NCBI GenBank assembly: GCA_964384675.1
Contig: CAYLNK010000064.1
Coordinates: forward strand, 1-23,752
From: CAYLNK01 sp964384675
GTDB lineage: Bacteria; Acidobacteriota; Thermoanaerobaculia; UBA5066
Reading direction: 5' to 3'
DNA length: 23,752 nucleotides
The notes under the pieces were generated by a model that was given only the letters and a program-made list of their open reading frames with translations, made no database searches and was not told where the DNA came from. The position numbers and the translations under genes were made by a program. Shown here in pieces: positions 6,855 through 13,890 of this stretch (the stretch's first letter is position 1; each line of letters begins with the position of its first letter).

Positions 6855-9295
6855 GCCCCGGGGCGCTCGCCCCCGCGCCCCGGCCCCTCCTGGAACCTCC
6901 GGTTCCCCTCGGCGAAGGCGAGAAGCCTCGCCTCCACCCGGGCGTTGAAGCTCCCCTCCGGGAACTTCCCCCCCGCGTCGCGGGCGCCGGCCGGGAGCCC
7001 CGAGAGGAGCGCGAGCGCGTCGTCGACGCCCTCGACGGAGCGGACCTGGAATCGCCCCGCCTCGACCGCCTCCACGACGTCTCGCCTGAGCATCAGGTTC
7101 TTCACGTTGCTCGCCGGGATGATCACGCCCGGCTCCCCGGTCAGCCCCCGCTCGCGGCAGACGTCGAAGAACCCCTCGATCTTCTCGTTCACGCCGCCGA
7201 TCGGCTGCACCTGGCCGTGCTGGTTCACGGAGCCGGTCATCGCGAGAGACTGACGGAGCGGCACGCCGCCGATGGCCGAGAGGAGCGCGCACAGCTCGGC
7301 GAGCGACGCGCTGTCGCCCTCCACGCCCCCGTACGATTGCTCGAAGACGAGGCTGGCGGAGAGCGAGAGCGGGGCGTCGGGCGCGTAGCGCGAGCCGAGG
7401 AAGCCGGAAAGGATGAGGACGCCTTTCGAGTGGATCGGGCCTCCCAGCTCGACCTCGCGCTCGATGTCCACCACCTCGCCGCGACCCATGCGGGCCCGGG
7501 CCGTGATGCGGGTCGGGTGGCCGAAGTGGTTCTCGCCGAGGAGGAAGACCGAGAGGCCGTTCACCTGCCCGATCACCTCGCCCGCCGTGTCGACGAGGAT
7601 CGTGTCGCGGCGGATCTGCTCCAGCACGCGGTCGCGGACCCGCCCCGCCCGGCGGATCTGCGTGTCGACGGCCTCCTGCACGTCGGACGCGGCGGTCGTC
7701 GCGCGTCCTGCCGTCGAGGCGAAGTGGTCGGCCTCGCGCAGGAGGTCGACGACCGGCCGCATCTGCACGGACAGCTTCTCGGCGTCGCTGGCGAGGCGCG
7801 CGGCGTGCTCGATCACGCGCGCCACCGCCCCGCGGTCGAGCGGGCGCAGCCCCTCCTTCCGCGCGAGCCCGGCCACGAGCCCGGCGTAGAGCGCGTGAGC
7901 CTCGGGTCGCCGATCCATGCTCTCCTCGAAATCCGCCATCACCTTGAAGAGCTCCAGGAAATCCGCGTCGTGCTGGGCGAGGAGGTAGTAGAGGACCCGC
8001 TCGCCGAGGAGGACGACCTTCGTGTCGCCCAGCGGGATCGGCTCCGGCTCGAGCGACGCCGTGGGAACCAGGCCGAGCATCTCGCCGAGCGGCTCCATCC
8101 GGATCACCTTCGTCCGGAGCGCCCTCTTCAGCCCTTCCCAGGCGAACGGGTTCCGGAGCAGGCGGAGCGCGTCCAGGATCAGGTAGCCGCCGCTCGCCCG
8201 GTGGAGCGCGCCCGGGCGGATCAGGGTGAAGTCGGTGACGAGGGCGCCGAACTGCGAGACGTGCTCGATCCGTCCCACCAGGTTCGCGTAGGTGGGGTTG
8301 TCCTCGTGGACGACCGGAGCGCCGCCGCCGTCGTTACCGTTGTCCACCATCACGTTGACCTGGTACCGCTTGAACGAGCGGCCGTCGGTCTGATCCCGGT
8401 GGAACGCCTGCTTGAGCGCCGCCTCGATCCCTTCGCCTTCCCCCGACTGCAGGAAGTCGCCGGCGCTGTCGACCGCGTCCTTCTGCAGGCCGGTGAGGTA
8501 ATCGAGGACGTCGGGGAGGGGCGCATACGGGGCTCGGAGCGTGGCGAAGACCGTCGCGGCGACGCCCTCCGCGGTCTCGTGGTCGAGCGCCTTGAGGGCC
8601 TGCTGGTGGAGGTGGACCCAGTCGTGGAGCTGCCGGAAGACCGCCTGCAGGTCGGTCCCGACCTTCTCCATGGCGGCCTTCGTCTCGTTCTTCTCGGGCT
8701 CGGCAAGCTGCTCGAACTCGGCGGGTCCCAGGGGGCTGCCGTCCTTGATCGGGGCGAGGACGACCCCCGAGTCGGTGCGCACGACGGCGACCCCGTTCTT
8801 CGCGGCACGCTCCTGGACCTCGCCGAAGGCGCGCTCCTCACGCTCCTTGGCGAGGCGGACGAGCGCCTGCTTGCGCGTCCGGTACTCCTCGCTGTCGAAG
8901 GCCGCCCGCATCGAGCGGCGGAGCTCCACGACGGCGCGCTCGACGTCGTCGTGGAGGCGCCTCCCCATCCCGGGCGGGAGCGTCAGCGCGCGCGGCCGGC
9001 GGTGGTCCGCGAGGCTGGCGACGTAGCACCAGTCCGCTGGGGTCGGGGCGTTCGCCGCCTCGCGACGCAGCAGCAGCCCGAGCGACGTCTGCTTCCCGAC
9101 CCCCGGAGGTCCGAGGGCGAAGAGGTTGTACCCCTCGCGGCGGATCGAGATCCCGAAGCGGATGGCCTCCACCGCCCGGTCCTGGCCGATGATCTCCGGC
9201 CCCTCGGGGGCCTCGGCCGTGGTCTCGAACGGGATGTCAGCGGGGTCGCAACGGCGGTACAGGTCGGACGCGGAGAGGATCGTCTCGGCGCACAC
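6851..9295 (-). CDS. LonB-like ATP-dependent protease (AAA_32 / peptidase S16)
   Basis: 814 aa from GTG 9295. Walker A GPPGVGKQT at about residues 62-70; a long inserted helical region (about 100-300) typical of the YcbZ/AAA_32 group; Walker B in ASGGYLILDAL; then the S16 protease domain. The catalytic dyad is Ser662 in GVEGDSAS and Lys705 in GGVNEKIEGF, spaced 43 residues as in Lon. No Lon N-terminal substrate domain and no membrane segment are seen, so it differs from classical LonA and archaeal LonB. It degrades or processes proteins with ATP in the cytosol. GTG is preceded by TAGAGT 5 nt upstream, so it can be transcribed leaderless as well as from the ankyrin gene 37 nt upstream. Its stop overlaps the archaemetzincin start. 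Confidence 0.93.
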   Translation of the reverse strand: MCAETILSASDLYRRCDPADIPFETTAEAPEGPEIIGQDRAVEAIRFGISIRREGYNLFALGPPGVGKQTSLGLLLRREAANAPTPADWCYVASLADHRRPRALTLPPGMGRRLHDDVERAVVELRRSMRAAFDSEEYRTRKQALVRLAKEREERAFGEVQERAAKNGVAVVRTDSGVVLAPIKDGSPLGPAEFEQLAEPEKNETKAAMEKVGTDLQAVFRQLHDWVHLHQQALKALDHETAEGVAATVFATLRAPYAPLPDVLDYLTGLQKDAVDSAGDFLQSGEGEGIEAALKQAFHRDQTDGRSFKRYQVNVMVDNGNDGGGAPVVHEDNPTYANLVGRIEHVSQFGALVTDFTLIRPGALHRASGGYLILDALRLLRNPFAWEGLKRALRTKVIRMEPLGEMLGLVPTASLEPEPIPLGDTKVVLLGERVLYYLLAQHDADFLELFKVMADFEESMDRRPEAHALYAGLVAGLARKEGLRPLDRGAVARVIEHAARLASDAEKLSVQMRPVVDLLREADHFASTAGRATTAASDVQEAVDTQIRRAGRVRDRVLEQIRRDTILVDTAGEVIGQVNGLSVFLLGENHFGHPTRITARARMGRGEVVDIEREVELGGPIHSKGVLILSGFLGSRYAPDAPLSLSASLVFEQSYGGVEGDSASLAELCALLSAIGGVPLRQSLAMTGSVNQHGQVQPIGGVNEKIEGFFDVCRERGLTGEPGVIIPASNVKNLMLRRDVVEAVEAGRFQVRSVEGVDDALALLSGLPAGARDAGGKFPEGSFNARVEARLLAFAEGNRRFQEGPGRGGERPGA

Positions 9296-9300
9296 GGTCC

Positions 9301-9306
9301 ACTCTA
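9301..9306 (-). promoter_or_regulatory. -10-like box (TAGAGT) for the Lon-like gene
   Basis: TAGAGT on the minus strand, 5 nt (GGACC) before GTG 9295, no Shine-Dalgarno. It lies in the 37-nt gap after the ankyrin-PDZ gene. Confidence 0.5.
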
Positions 9307-9332
9307 CGCCTCGCGCCGTCCGGCGGGCGCGC

Positions 9333-10655
9333 CTATCGCGCGAACTTGAAGCCGTGGGTCGGGCTGTCGGGAAGCACCACCGGCCGCCGGTGCCGCAGGA
9401 CGGCGGTGCCCGAGAGCCGCTCGGCCCCGCGGGTCCACTCGACGGCCGCGACGTCGCCGGTGCGGCGCCGCGCGATGGCCGCGTGGAGGTCGGAAAGGGT
9501 GGCGACCGGCCGGCCGTCGATCGCCGTGATCCGGTCTTCCGGACGGAGGTCGAGGTCGTCTCCGGCCGAGCCGCGGAGGACGTTGGCGACGACGACGCCG
9601 TCCCCCGAGTCCGGCTTCACGGCGATCCCGAGGGACGGCGGCTCGGACGCCCCCGCGCCCTTCAGGAGGGCGATCACGTCGGCCCGTCCGGTCTCGAGCG
9701 AGATCGAGAGCGCGCTGTGGCCCCAGCGGTCGCGTGCGTGGACGTCGGCGCCGAAGGCGAGGAGCACCTCGAGCACGGCCGCGCCGGCCCCGAGGTGGGC
9801 GGCCCGGAGGAGCGGCGGGCTCTTCCTCTTGCCCTGGGGCGAACGTGGATCGCCGCCGGCCTCGAGCACGGCCCGGAGGAGGTCAGGGTCCTTGCGCTCG
9901 ACGGCGAGGCTGACGGGCGTCTCCTCCTCGGCGCCGGTCCGTGTGGCGTCGGCGCCGAGCGAGGAGAGGAGCCGGACGGCTTCGACGCGCCCGGCAGCGA
10001 CGGCCGCGCGGAGCGCCGTCGACGCCTCGGCCACCGTCGGCCGGCGCCCCGCCGCCGCGAGGAGCCGCTCGAGCGGCACGAGGTCCGGAAGGCGGGCCGC
10101 GAGCGAGAGCGGTGTGCCCGGGTCATGGGTCGGGAGGACGTCCAGGTCCTTGCCGATCTCCCGCTCGATCTCCTTCCTCAGTCGCCGCGATGGCGGCCGC
10201 TCCTCGGTGAACGGATCGGCTCCTCCGGCGATCAGCGGCACCAGGAGCTCGTCCCACCAGGACACGTCGCCCTCGCGGAACTCGCGCTCGGCCCCGGCCA
10301 TCAGGCAGTGGAGCGCGTTCCAGCCGACGCCGCGCTCGGTGAGCCGCGGGTCCGCTCCGCGCTCCAGCAGGAAGCCGATCGTCCCGGCGCGGCCCGAGAA
10401 CGCGGCATGGTGGAGGGCGGTCCAGCCGCCGCCGTCGCGGGCGTCCACCCGGGCGCCGCGGGCGAGGAGGACGGCCGCGGTCGCCTCACCTCCCGCGAAG
10501 CCGAGGGCCGCCTGCAGGAGCGGCCTTCCCTTGATCCGTGCGCTGGCCGGGAGCCCGAGCTCGTCGAGAGCCGATCCGAGGGCCCCGGGATCTGGCTCGC
10601 GAAGCGTCGCCATCAGGCGCCCGGCTGCCGCGGCGTCGACGAGGCGGCTGGTCAT
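9333..10655 (-). CDS. Ankyrin-repeat protein with C-terminal PDZ domain
   Basis: 440 aa, no signal peptide. Ankyrin repeats are clearest at about 60-95 (DARDGGGWTALHHAAFSGRA), 98-120 (GVGWNALHCLMAGAE), 195-260 (ALRAAVAAGRVEAVRLLSSLGAD) and 265-330 (PPLLRAAHLGAGAAVLEVLL, then DRWGHSALSISLETGRADVI). Residues about 338-425 are a PDZ domain: LGIAVKPDSGDGVVVANVLRGS, then DLRPEDRITAIDGRPVATLSD, the usual GD-x-I-x-x-[IV]-[DN]-G block. Both modules bind peptides, so this looks like an adaptor. It sits immediately upstream of the Lon-like gene on the same strand, suggesting a role in presenting or regulating substrates; that is inference. TACACT lies 9 nt before the ATG and no Shine-Dalgarno is visible. 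Confidence 0.85.
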   Translation of the reverse strand: MTSRLVDAAAAGRLMATLREPDPGALGSALDELGLPASARIKGRPLLQAALGFAGGEATAAVLLARGARVDARDGGGWTALHHAAFSGRAGTIGFLLERGADPRLTERGVGWNALHCLMAGAEREFREGDVSWWDELLVPLIAGGADPFTEERPPSRRLRKEIEREIGKDLDVLPTHDPGTPLSLAARLPDLVPLERLLAAAGRRPTVAEASTALRAAVAAGRVEAVRLLSSLGADATRTGAEEETPVSLAVERKDPDLLRAVLEAGGDPRSPQGKRKSPPLLRAAHLGAGAAVLEVLLAFGADVHARDRWGHSALSISLETGRADVIALLKGAGASEPPSLGIAVKPDSGDGVVVANVLRGSAGDDLDLRPEDRITAIDGRPVATLSDLHAAIARRRTGDVAAVEWTRGAERLSGTAVLRHRRPVVLPDSPTHGFKFAR

Positions 10656-10664
10656 GGGGCGGCA

Positions 10665-10670
10665 AGTGTA
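10665..10670 (-). promoter_or_regulatory. -10-like box (TACACT) for the ankyrin-PDZ gene
   Basis: TACACT on the minus strand, 9 nt before the ATG at 10655; leader would be 0-3 nt. Confidence 0.4.
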
Positions 10671-10696
10671 GCCAGCGAGCGCCGGCAGGCGCTGGA

Positions 10697-10702
10697 TATC
10701 AT
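10697..10702 (+). promoter_or_regulatory. -10-like box (TATCAT) for the VOC gene
   Basis: TATCAT, 27 nt before the ATG at 10730, giving a short leader that holds the strong Shine-Dalgarno AGGAGGTGG (10719-10727 region). It is an example of the leadered class of promoter in this window. Confidence 0.45.
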
Positions 10703-10729
10703 CGCGACTCGCCGCTCAGGAGGTGGACG

Positions 10730-11086
10730 ATGATCATCGGTGCGCACGCGATCGTCTCCAGCGCCGATCCCGAGGCCGACCGCGCCTTCCTGCGGGACGT
10801 GCTCGGGCTCCCCCACGTCGACGTCGGCGGCGGGTGGCTGATCTTCGGGCTTCCGCCCGCCGAGGTGGCGGTGCACCCGTCGGCGAAGAACGACGTCCAC
10901 GAGCTCTACCTGATGTGCGACGACGTCGCCGGTTTCGTCGCGGAGATGGCGGGCAAGGGCGTCACGTGCGGGCCGGTGCAGGCGATGGGCTGGGGTCAGC
11001 TCACGCACGTCCCCCTGCCGGGCGGAGGCAGGCTCGGCGTCTATCAGGCCCGTCACGCCCGGCCCGAGCCGATGCCCGCCCGATAG
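10730..11086 (+). CDS. VOC (glyoxalase/bleomycin-resistance) superfamily protein
   Basis: 118 aa from ATG 10730, preceded by a strong AGGAGG. The sequence follows the beta-alpha-beta-beta-beta pattern: MIIGAHAIVSSADPEADRAF, LRDVLGLPHVDVGGGWLIFG, then HELYLMCDDVAGFVAEMAGKGV, and the closing LPGGGRLGVYQARH. His residues in the first strand (GAHAIV) and in NDVHELYL could bind metal, but the closing strand lacks the usual Glu (GVYQ), so a glyoxalase I activity is doubtful. VOC members also act as dioxygenases, isomerases or binding proteins; which applies here cannot be told. It is followed by a decayed GNAT gene. Confidence 0.85.
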   Translation: MIIGAHAIVSSADPEADRAFLRDVLGLPHVDVGGGWLIFGLPPAEVAVHPSAKNDVHELYLMCDDVAGFVAEMAGKGVTCGPVQAMGWGQLTHVPLPGGGRLGVYQARHARPEPMPAR

Positions 11087-11096
11087 CGGCCCTGGC

Positions 11097-11305
11097 GTGA
11101 GGGTGGTGCTGGAGCCCGAGATCGGCTACCCGAGGCGCGGCGGCTCCCGCGCGTGATCTCGCTCGTCCGTCCCGTGAACCTCCCATCACGGGCGGTGGCG
11201 CGGAGGCTCGGCATGCTTCCCGAGCGCGAGGTCCAGCTCCATGAGCTCACGCATTTCGTGTTCGGCGTGTCCCGCGCGGGGCCTCGGCCGGCACGAAGCG
11301 GATAA
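11097..11305 (+). pseudogene. Remnant of a GNAT (RimJ/RimL-like) acetyltransferase
   Basis: From 11144 to the TAA at 11303-11305 one frame reads LPRVISLVRPVNLPSRAVAR, then RLGMLPEREVQLHELTHFVF; this is the C-terminal acetyl-CoA/beta-bulge part of Acetyltransf_3 GNATs (LPRVISLIRPxNxPSxxVAEKLGMxxEREVxFHxxxHxVY). A second frame at 11097-11129 reads VRVVLEPEIGY, like the preceding GNAT strand that comes before the acetyl-CoA loop. The P-loop region (Q/R-x-x-G-x-G/A) between them is missing and the frames disagree, so the gene is deleted and frameshifted. There is no start or ribosome site. The TAA is embedded in the -10-like box of the PilZ gene. Confidence 0.55.
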
Positions 11306-11308
11306 TGT
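11301..11308 (+). promoter_or_regulatory. -10-like box (GATAATGT) for the PilZ gene
   Basis: GATAAT is a 5/6 match to TATAAT, 45 nt before ATG 11352. No clear -35. Confidence 0.45.
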
Positions 11309-11351
11309 CCCCAGATCCGTCGGCTCTTCCTTCCCGGAAGTGGAGGGTCCC

Positions 11352-12044
11352 ATGCCGCACACCGGTCAGCGACGCCACAAGCGCTACGAGGTCCAGGACG
11401 TCCGCGGGAGCCTCCTCTTTCGCACGCAGGTGCGGGTCCGCAACATCAGCGTCTCGGGGCTGGCGATCGAGACGAGCGAGCGGCTGAAGCTGGGGCGCAC
11501 GTACTCGATCCACCTGACGAACGGGCACGGCAGCCTGGAGATCTCGGGCACGATCCGCTGGTGCCGCCTGACCGGAACGCAGTCGGGCGTGAGCGGCGAG
11601 TCCCTGCCGCGGTACGAGGCGGGACTGGCGTTCGAGGAGGTCTTCACCGAGAAGGCGCGGAGCCTGCTCGAGTTCCTGGAGCAGCACGTCGTCCTCCCGC
11701 TCCACCAGCGGATCACCGGGCGGTTCCAGGTGGAGACGCTGGAGCCGGTCGACCTGGAGACGCGGTACGACTTCGAGGTGGTGAAGATCAGCCTCTCGGG
11801 GATGCTGGTGAGGACGCAGCTCGACCCCGCGGTCGGCTCCTCCTTCGGCATGGAGCTCGGGCTGCGCGGCGGCCTCGTGCCGGTGGGAGGGCGGGTCGCC
11901 AACGTGCAGAGGACGGGGGCGAAAGGGGAGGCGGTGATCGAGATCGGCGTGGAGTTCGTCGGCGTCGGCGACGACGCCCGGCGCGCGCTCCAGGAGTTCA
12001 TCGCCGAGGAGCTGGAGACCGGCGAGCCGGCGCCTTCGTCCTAG
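11352..12044 (+). CDS. Tandem PilZ-domain protein
   Basis: 230 aa from ATG 11352, with GGAGGG just upstream. The first PilZ domain (about residues 6-112) has the c-di-GMP signature intact: RRHKR (R7xxxR11) and NISVSG (N31xSxxG36). The second (about 117-220) keeps RITGR (R120xxxR124) but has KISLSG, with Lys145 replacing the Asp/Asn of [D/N]xSxxG. So the first domain should bind c-di-GMP and the second may be weakened or structural. PilZ proteins act as cytosolic c-di-GMP effectors in motility, exopolysaccharide or secretion. No cyclase, phosphodiesterase or target system lies beside it, so the output is unknown. Confidence 0.9.
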   Translation: MPHTGQRRHKRYEVQDVRGSLLFRTQVRVRNISVSGLAIETSERLKLGRTYSIHLTNGHGSLEISGTIRWCRLTGTQSGVSGESLPRYEAGLAFEEVFTEKARSLLEFLEQHVVLPLHQRITGRFQVETLEPVDLETRYDFEVVKISLSGMLVRTQLDPAVGSSFGMELGLRGGLVPVGGRVANVQRTGAKGEAVIEIGVEFVGVGDDARRALQEFIAEELETGEPAPSS

Positions 12045-12100
12045 GAGCCCGTCCGAGCAATGGGAAGGGTCGCGCGCCAAGGTGCTACGGCATCACCTCT

Positions 12101-12159
12101 TTTCTCCCAAGAACTGCCAGCAGAAGCAACGAACAACAGGCAGCAGTTCTTGGGAGAAA
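12101..12159. repeat. 17-bp perfect inverted repeat, 25-nt loop
   Basis: TTTCTCCCAAGAACTGC (12101-12117) is exactly complementary to 12143-12159. The arms are AT-richer than the neighbourhood. No T tract follows on either strand, so it is not a classical terminator. It could be a small transposon-derived (MITE/REP-like) element or a structured transcript end for the PilZ gene. Confidence 0.75.
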
Positions 12160-12282
12160 TCGTCGCGACGCCTTGAATCTCGGCCCGTCTCGCAATGCGG
12201 CCCGCTTACTCGGACAGGCTCCTGGCCCGTTCGACGGTCCGCCGCGCGAGGCGAGGACTGGTAACGAAGGCCCGGTGTCCTG

Positions 12283-12288
12283 TAGATT
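12283..12288 (+). promoter_or_regulatory. -10-like box (TAGATT)
   Basis: TAGATT lies 30 nt before ATG 12319, preceding a leader with the Shine-Dalgarno AAGGAGG. It could serve the 12319-18436 gene cluster. Confidence 0.4.
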
Positions 12289-12318
12289 CCGGCAGCATTC
12301 CGCATGAAGGAGGATTCG

Positions 12319-12918
12319 ATGGCGGTCGACAGGACTGTCGGTCGGGCCAGGAGCCGGTCCCTGGTTGCGGGTCTCGTCGTGATCGTGGCGCTCCTCGCCC
12401 CGGCCCCGGCCCGAGCGGCCCAGAAGAAGAAGGCCGCCGGCGGGACGAAGCCGGCCGCGGCGACGGCGGGCGCCACGGTGAGCGGAAGCGTGCGGGTGGA
12501 CGGGAAGGTCCTGACTCTGACCAACGGCTACCTGCTCCACGCGCCCGACGCGTTCGAGGCGTCGCAGCGCAACGCGATCGTGCTCCTGGTGCCGCATCCG
12601 CTCGATACCGCCAAGCTCGCGGCCGCCAAGACGCTGCTCGAGGCGTACGAGCTGGCGCCGCAGCGGGTGGCCTTCGAGGTCAAGCCGGAGAAGAAGGTGG
12701 CGCTCAGCATCTGCCACGAGGGCTTCGGTGCCGGCAAGTGCTTCAGCACGCCGGTGGCCCCGTTCGACTGGAAGCCGGGCGTCGTCGAGGAGAATCACGT
12801 CTCGGGCAGCGCGCGGAGCTTCGGGGACAAGGAAGAGACCGTCCTCGAGACGTTCAAGCTGTACTACGAGCTGTCGTTCGACGTTTCCGGAGACAAGGTC
12901 TTCGCGTCCCGGCGCTGA
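12319..12918 (+). CDS. Secreted protein of unknown function
   Basis: 199 aa. Start taken at ATG 12319, which has AAGGAGG 6 nt upstream; an in-frame ATG at 12304 has none and would put five extra residues (MKEDS) encoded by that ribosome site. The N-terminus is a signal peptide: Arg-rich start, hydrophobic SLVAGLVVIVALLAPAPARA, with cleavage near ARA-AQ. A Lys/Ala/Gly linker (QKKKAAGGTKPAAATAGATV) follows, then a compact beta-rich domain (VSGSVRVDGKVLTLTNGYLL; NAIVLLVPHPLDTAKL; YYELSFDVSGDKVF). Two Cys (ICHEGFGAGKC) could form a disulfide. No family recognised. First of four co-directional genes ending in a sensor kinase. Confidence 0.8.
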   Translation: MAVDRTVGRARSRSLVAGLVVIVALLAPAPARAAQKKKAAGGTKPAAATAGATVSGSVRVDGKVLTLTNGYLLHAPDAFEASQRNAIVLLVPHPLDTAKLAAAKTLLEAYELAPQRVAFEVKPEKKVALSICHEGFGAGKCFSTPVAPFDWKPGVVEENHVSGSARSFGDKEETVLETFKLYYELSFDVSGDKVFASRR

Positions 12919-12975
12919 ACGCCGGTTTGCCGCCGGCGAGGCCTGTCGGGGCAGGTCTCGATGTGGGTCGCACGT

Positions 12976-12981
12976 TACGAT
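12976..12981 (+). promoter_or_regulatory. -10-like box (TACGAT)
   Basis: TACGAT lies 26 nt before ATG 13008, with Shine-Dalgarno AGGAGGT between them. The same hexamer precedes glgP at 18472-18477. Confidence 0.4.
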
Positions 12982-13007
12982 AGGGAGCAAAGCGCTCAGG
13001 AGGTGTC

Positions 13008-13850
13008 ATGAAATCCGTTCGAAGCTGGAAGGTGTCCGCCGCCGTGGCGGGGCTCGTGCTGCTGGCAGGCTCGTCTCCGGTCTCCGCTCAGCGTCCCCCC
13101 GCCGACGGAGGCAAGGAGGCGAAGAAGGGCGACCTCGCGGTCGAGTCGCTGGAGCTCGTTCCGCTCTCCGGGAGCGTCGGTGTGAAGGTCACGGTGAAGA
13201 ACGTCAGCTACGACGACGAGAACTGGAAGACGAAGCCTCCGGTGATCCGTGTGTCGTGCGTCTCGCCCGACACGGGAACCGTCACGCGCGTCGGCAAGGT
13301 CCGCCCGATCCGGCCGAACGGGCGGGAGGAGCTCTTCTTCACGAGGAAGATGTCGGACAAGATCCTCGACCCTCCGTCCCTCGACGACCTGCTGCCGGGG
13401 AGCCCGCCCGACGAAGCGGGGATCCTGATGTCGAACGTGGCGTGGCAGTGCACCGCCGAGCTGACCTCTCCGGACGACAACCCGTCGAACAACCGGGCCA
13501 AGGGGGGGCAGGGCGCGAGCTACGACATGAAGATCGCCAAGCTGGAGTTCGAGAACTCCGGGTCCTCCCCGCCGACCGCCGTGGTGAAGGTCCAGGCCGA
13601 GGGGTGGGCCCTGTCCCGCAAGGCGCAGCTGGTCTGCTCCAAGAGCGGCGAGCCGACGCGCAAGGACGAGAAGCCGATCGACTGGAACGGCTCCCCGATC
13701 AACGGATGGAAGGCCACCGTGACGTTCGGGAAGTCGGGCGCGGGCTTCGTCCCGTCGGCCGCGGGCTGGCAATGCACGGCGCAGGTCACGGGCGGCAAGG
13801 GCCCCGACAGCAACCCCGGCAACGACACGTTCACGGCTCCGGTGCCCTGA
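13008..13850 (+). CDS. Secreted protein with two CARDB-like Ig-type repeats
   Basis: 280 aa, ATG with AGGAGGT 4 nt upstream. Residues 1-27 are a signal peptide (VSAAVAGLVLLAGSSPVSA-Q). Two homologous domains follow: about 38-165 and 170-280. Each starts with a strand pattern of an adhesion-type Ig fold (DLAVESLELVPLSGSVGVKV; DMKIAKLEFENSGSSPPTAV) and ends with a shared block, NVAWQCTAELTSPDDNPSNN in the first and GWQCTAQVTGGKGPDSNPGN in the second. Paired Cys in each repeat (VSCVSP/WQCTA; LVCSKS/WQCTA) suggests a disulfide per domain. This resembles CARDB domains found in extracellular adhesins and enzymes. Role unknown; it precedes a propeller protein by 40 nt. Confidence 0.8.
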   Translation: MKSVRSWKVSAAVAGLVLLAGSSPVSAQRPPADGGKEAKKGDLAVESLELVPLSGSVGVKVTVKNVSYDDENWKTKPPVIRVSCVSPDTGTVTRVGKVRPIRPNGREELFFTRKMSDKILDPPSLDDLLPGSPPDEAGILMSNVAWQCTAELTSPDDNPSNNRAKGGQGASYDMKIAKLEFENSGSSPPTAVVKVQAEGWALSRKAQLVCSKSGEPTRKDEKPIDWNGSPINGWKATVTFGKSGAGFVPSAAGWQCTAQVTGGKGPDSNPGNDTFTAPVP

Positions 13851-13890
13851 CCGGCGGCCCGTCCCCGCGGTTCTGGTCGACGGAGGAGAG

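Larger units (their letters stand above)
12045..12318. other. Intergenic region with a perfect 17-bp inverted repeat
   Basis: About 270 nt with no supported gene. Apart from the inverted repeat at 12101-12159, it shows a -10-like TAGATT at 12283-12288. It looks less GC-rich than its surroundings near the repeat. Confidence 0.5.

Noticed and set aside
7217..9349. 710-codon plus-strand frame opposite the Lon-like gene
   Set aside because: Antisense shadow; low-complexity charged sequence and no family, whereas the other strand has Walker A and the Ser/Lys dyad.
12921..12937. GCCGG/CCGGC stem after the 12319 gene as a terminator
   Set aside because: Stem is only 5 bp and there is no T tract; transcription may well continue into the next gene.
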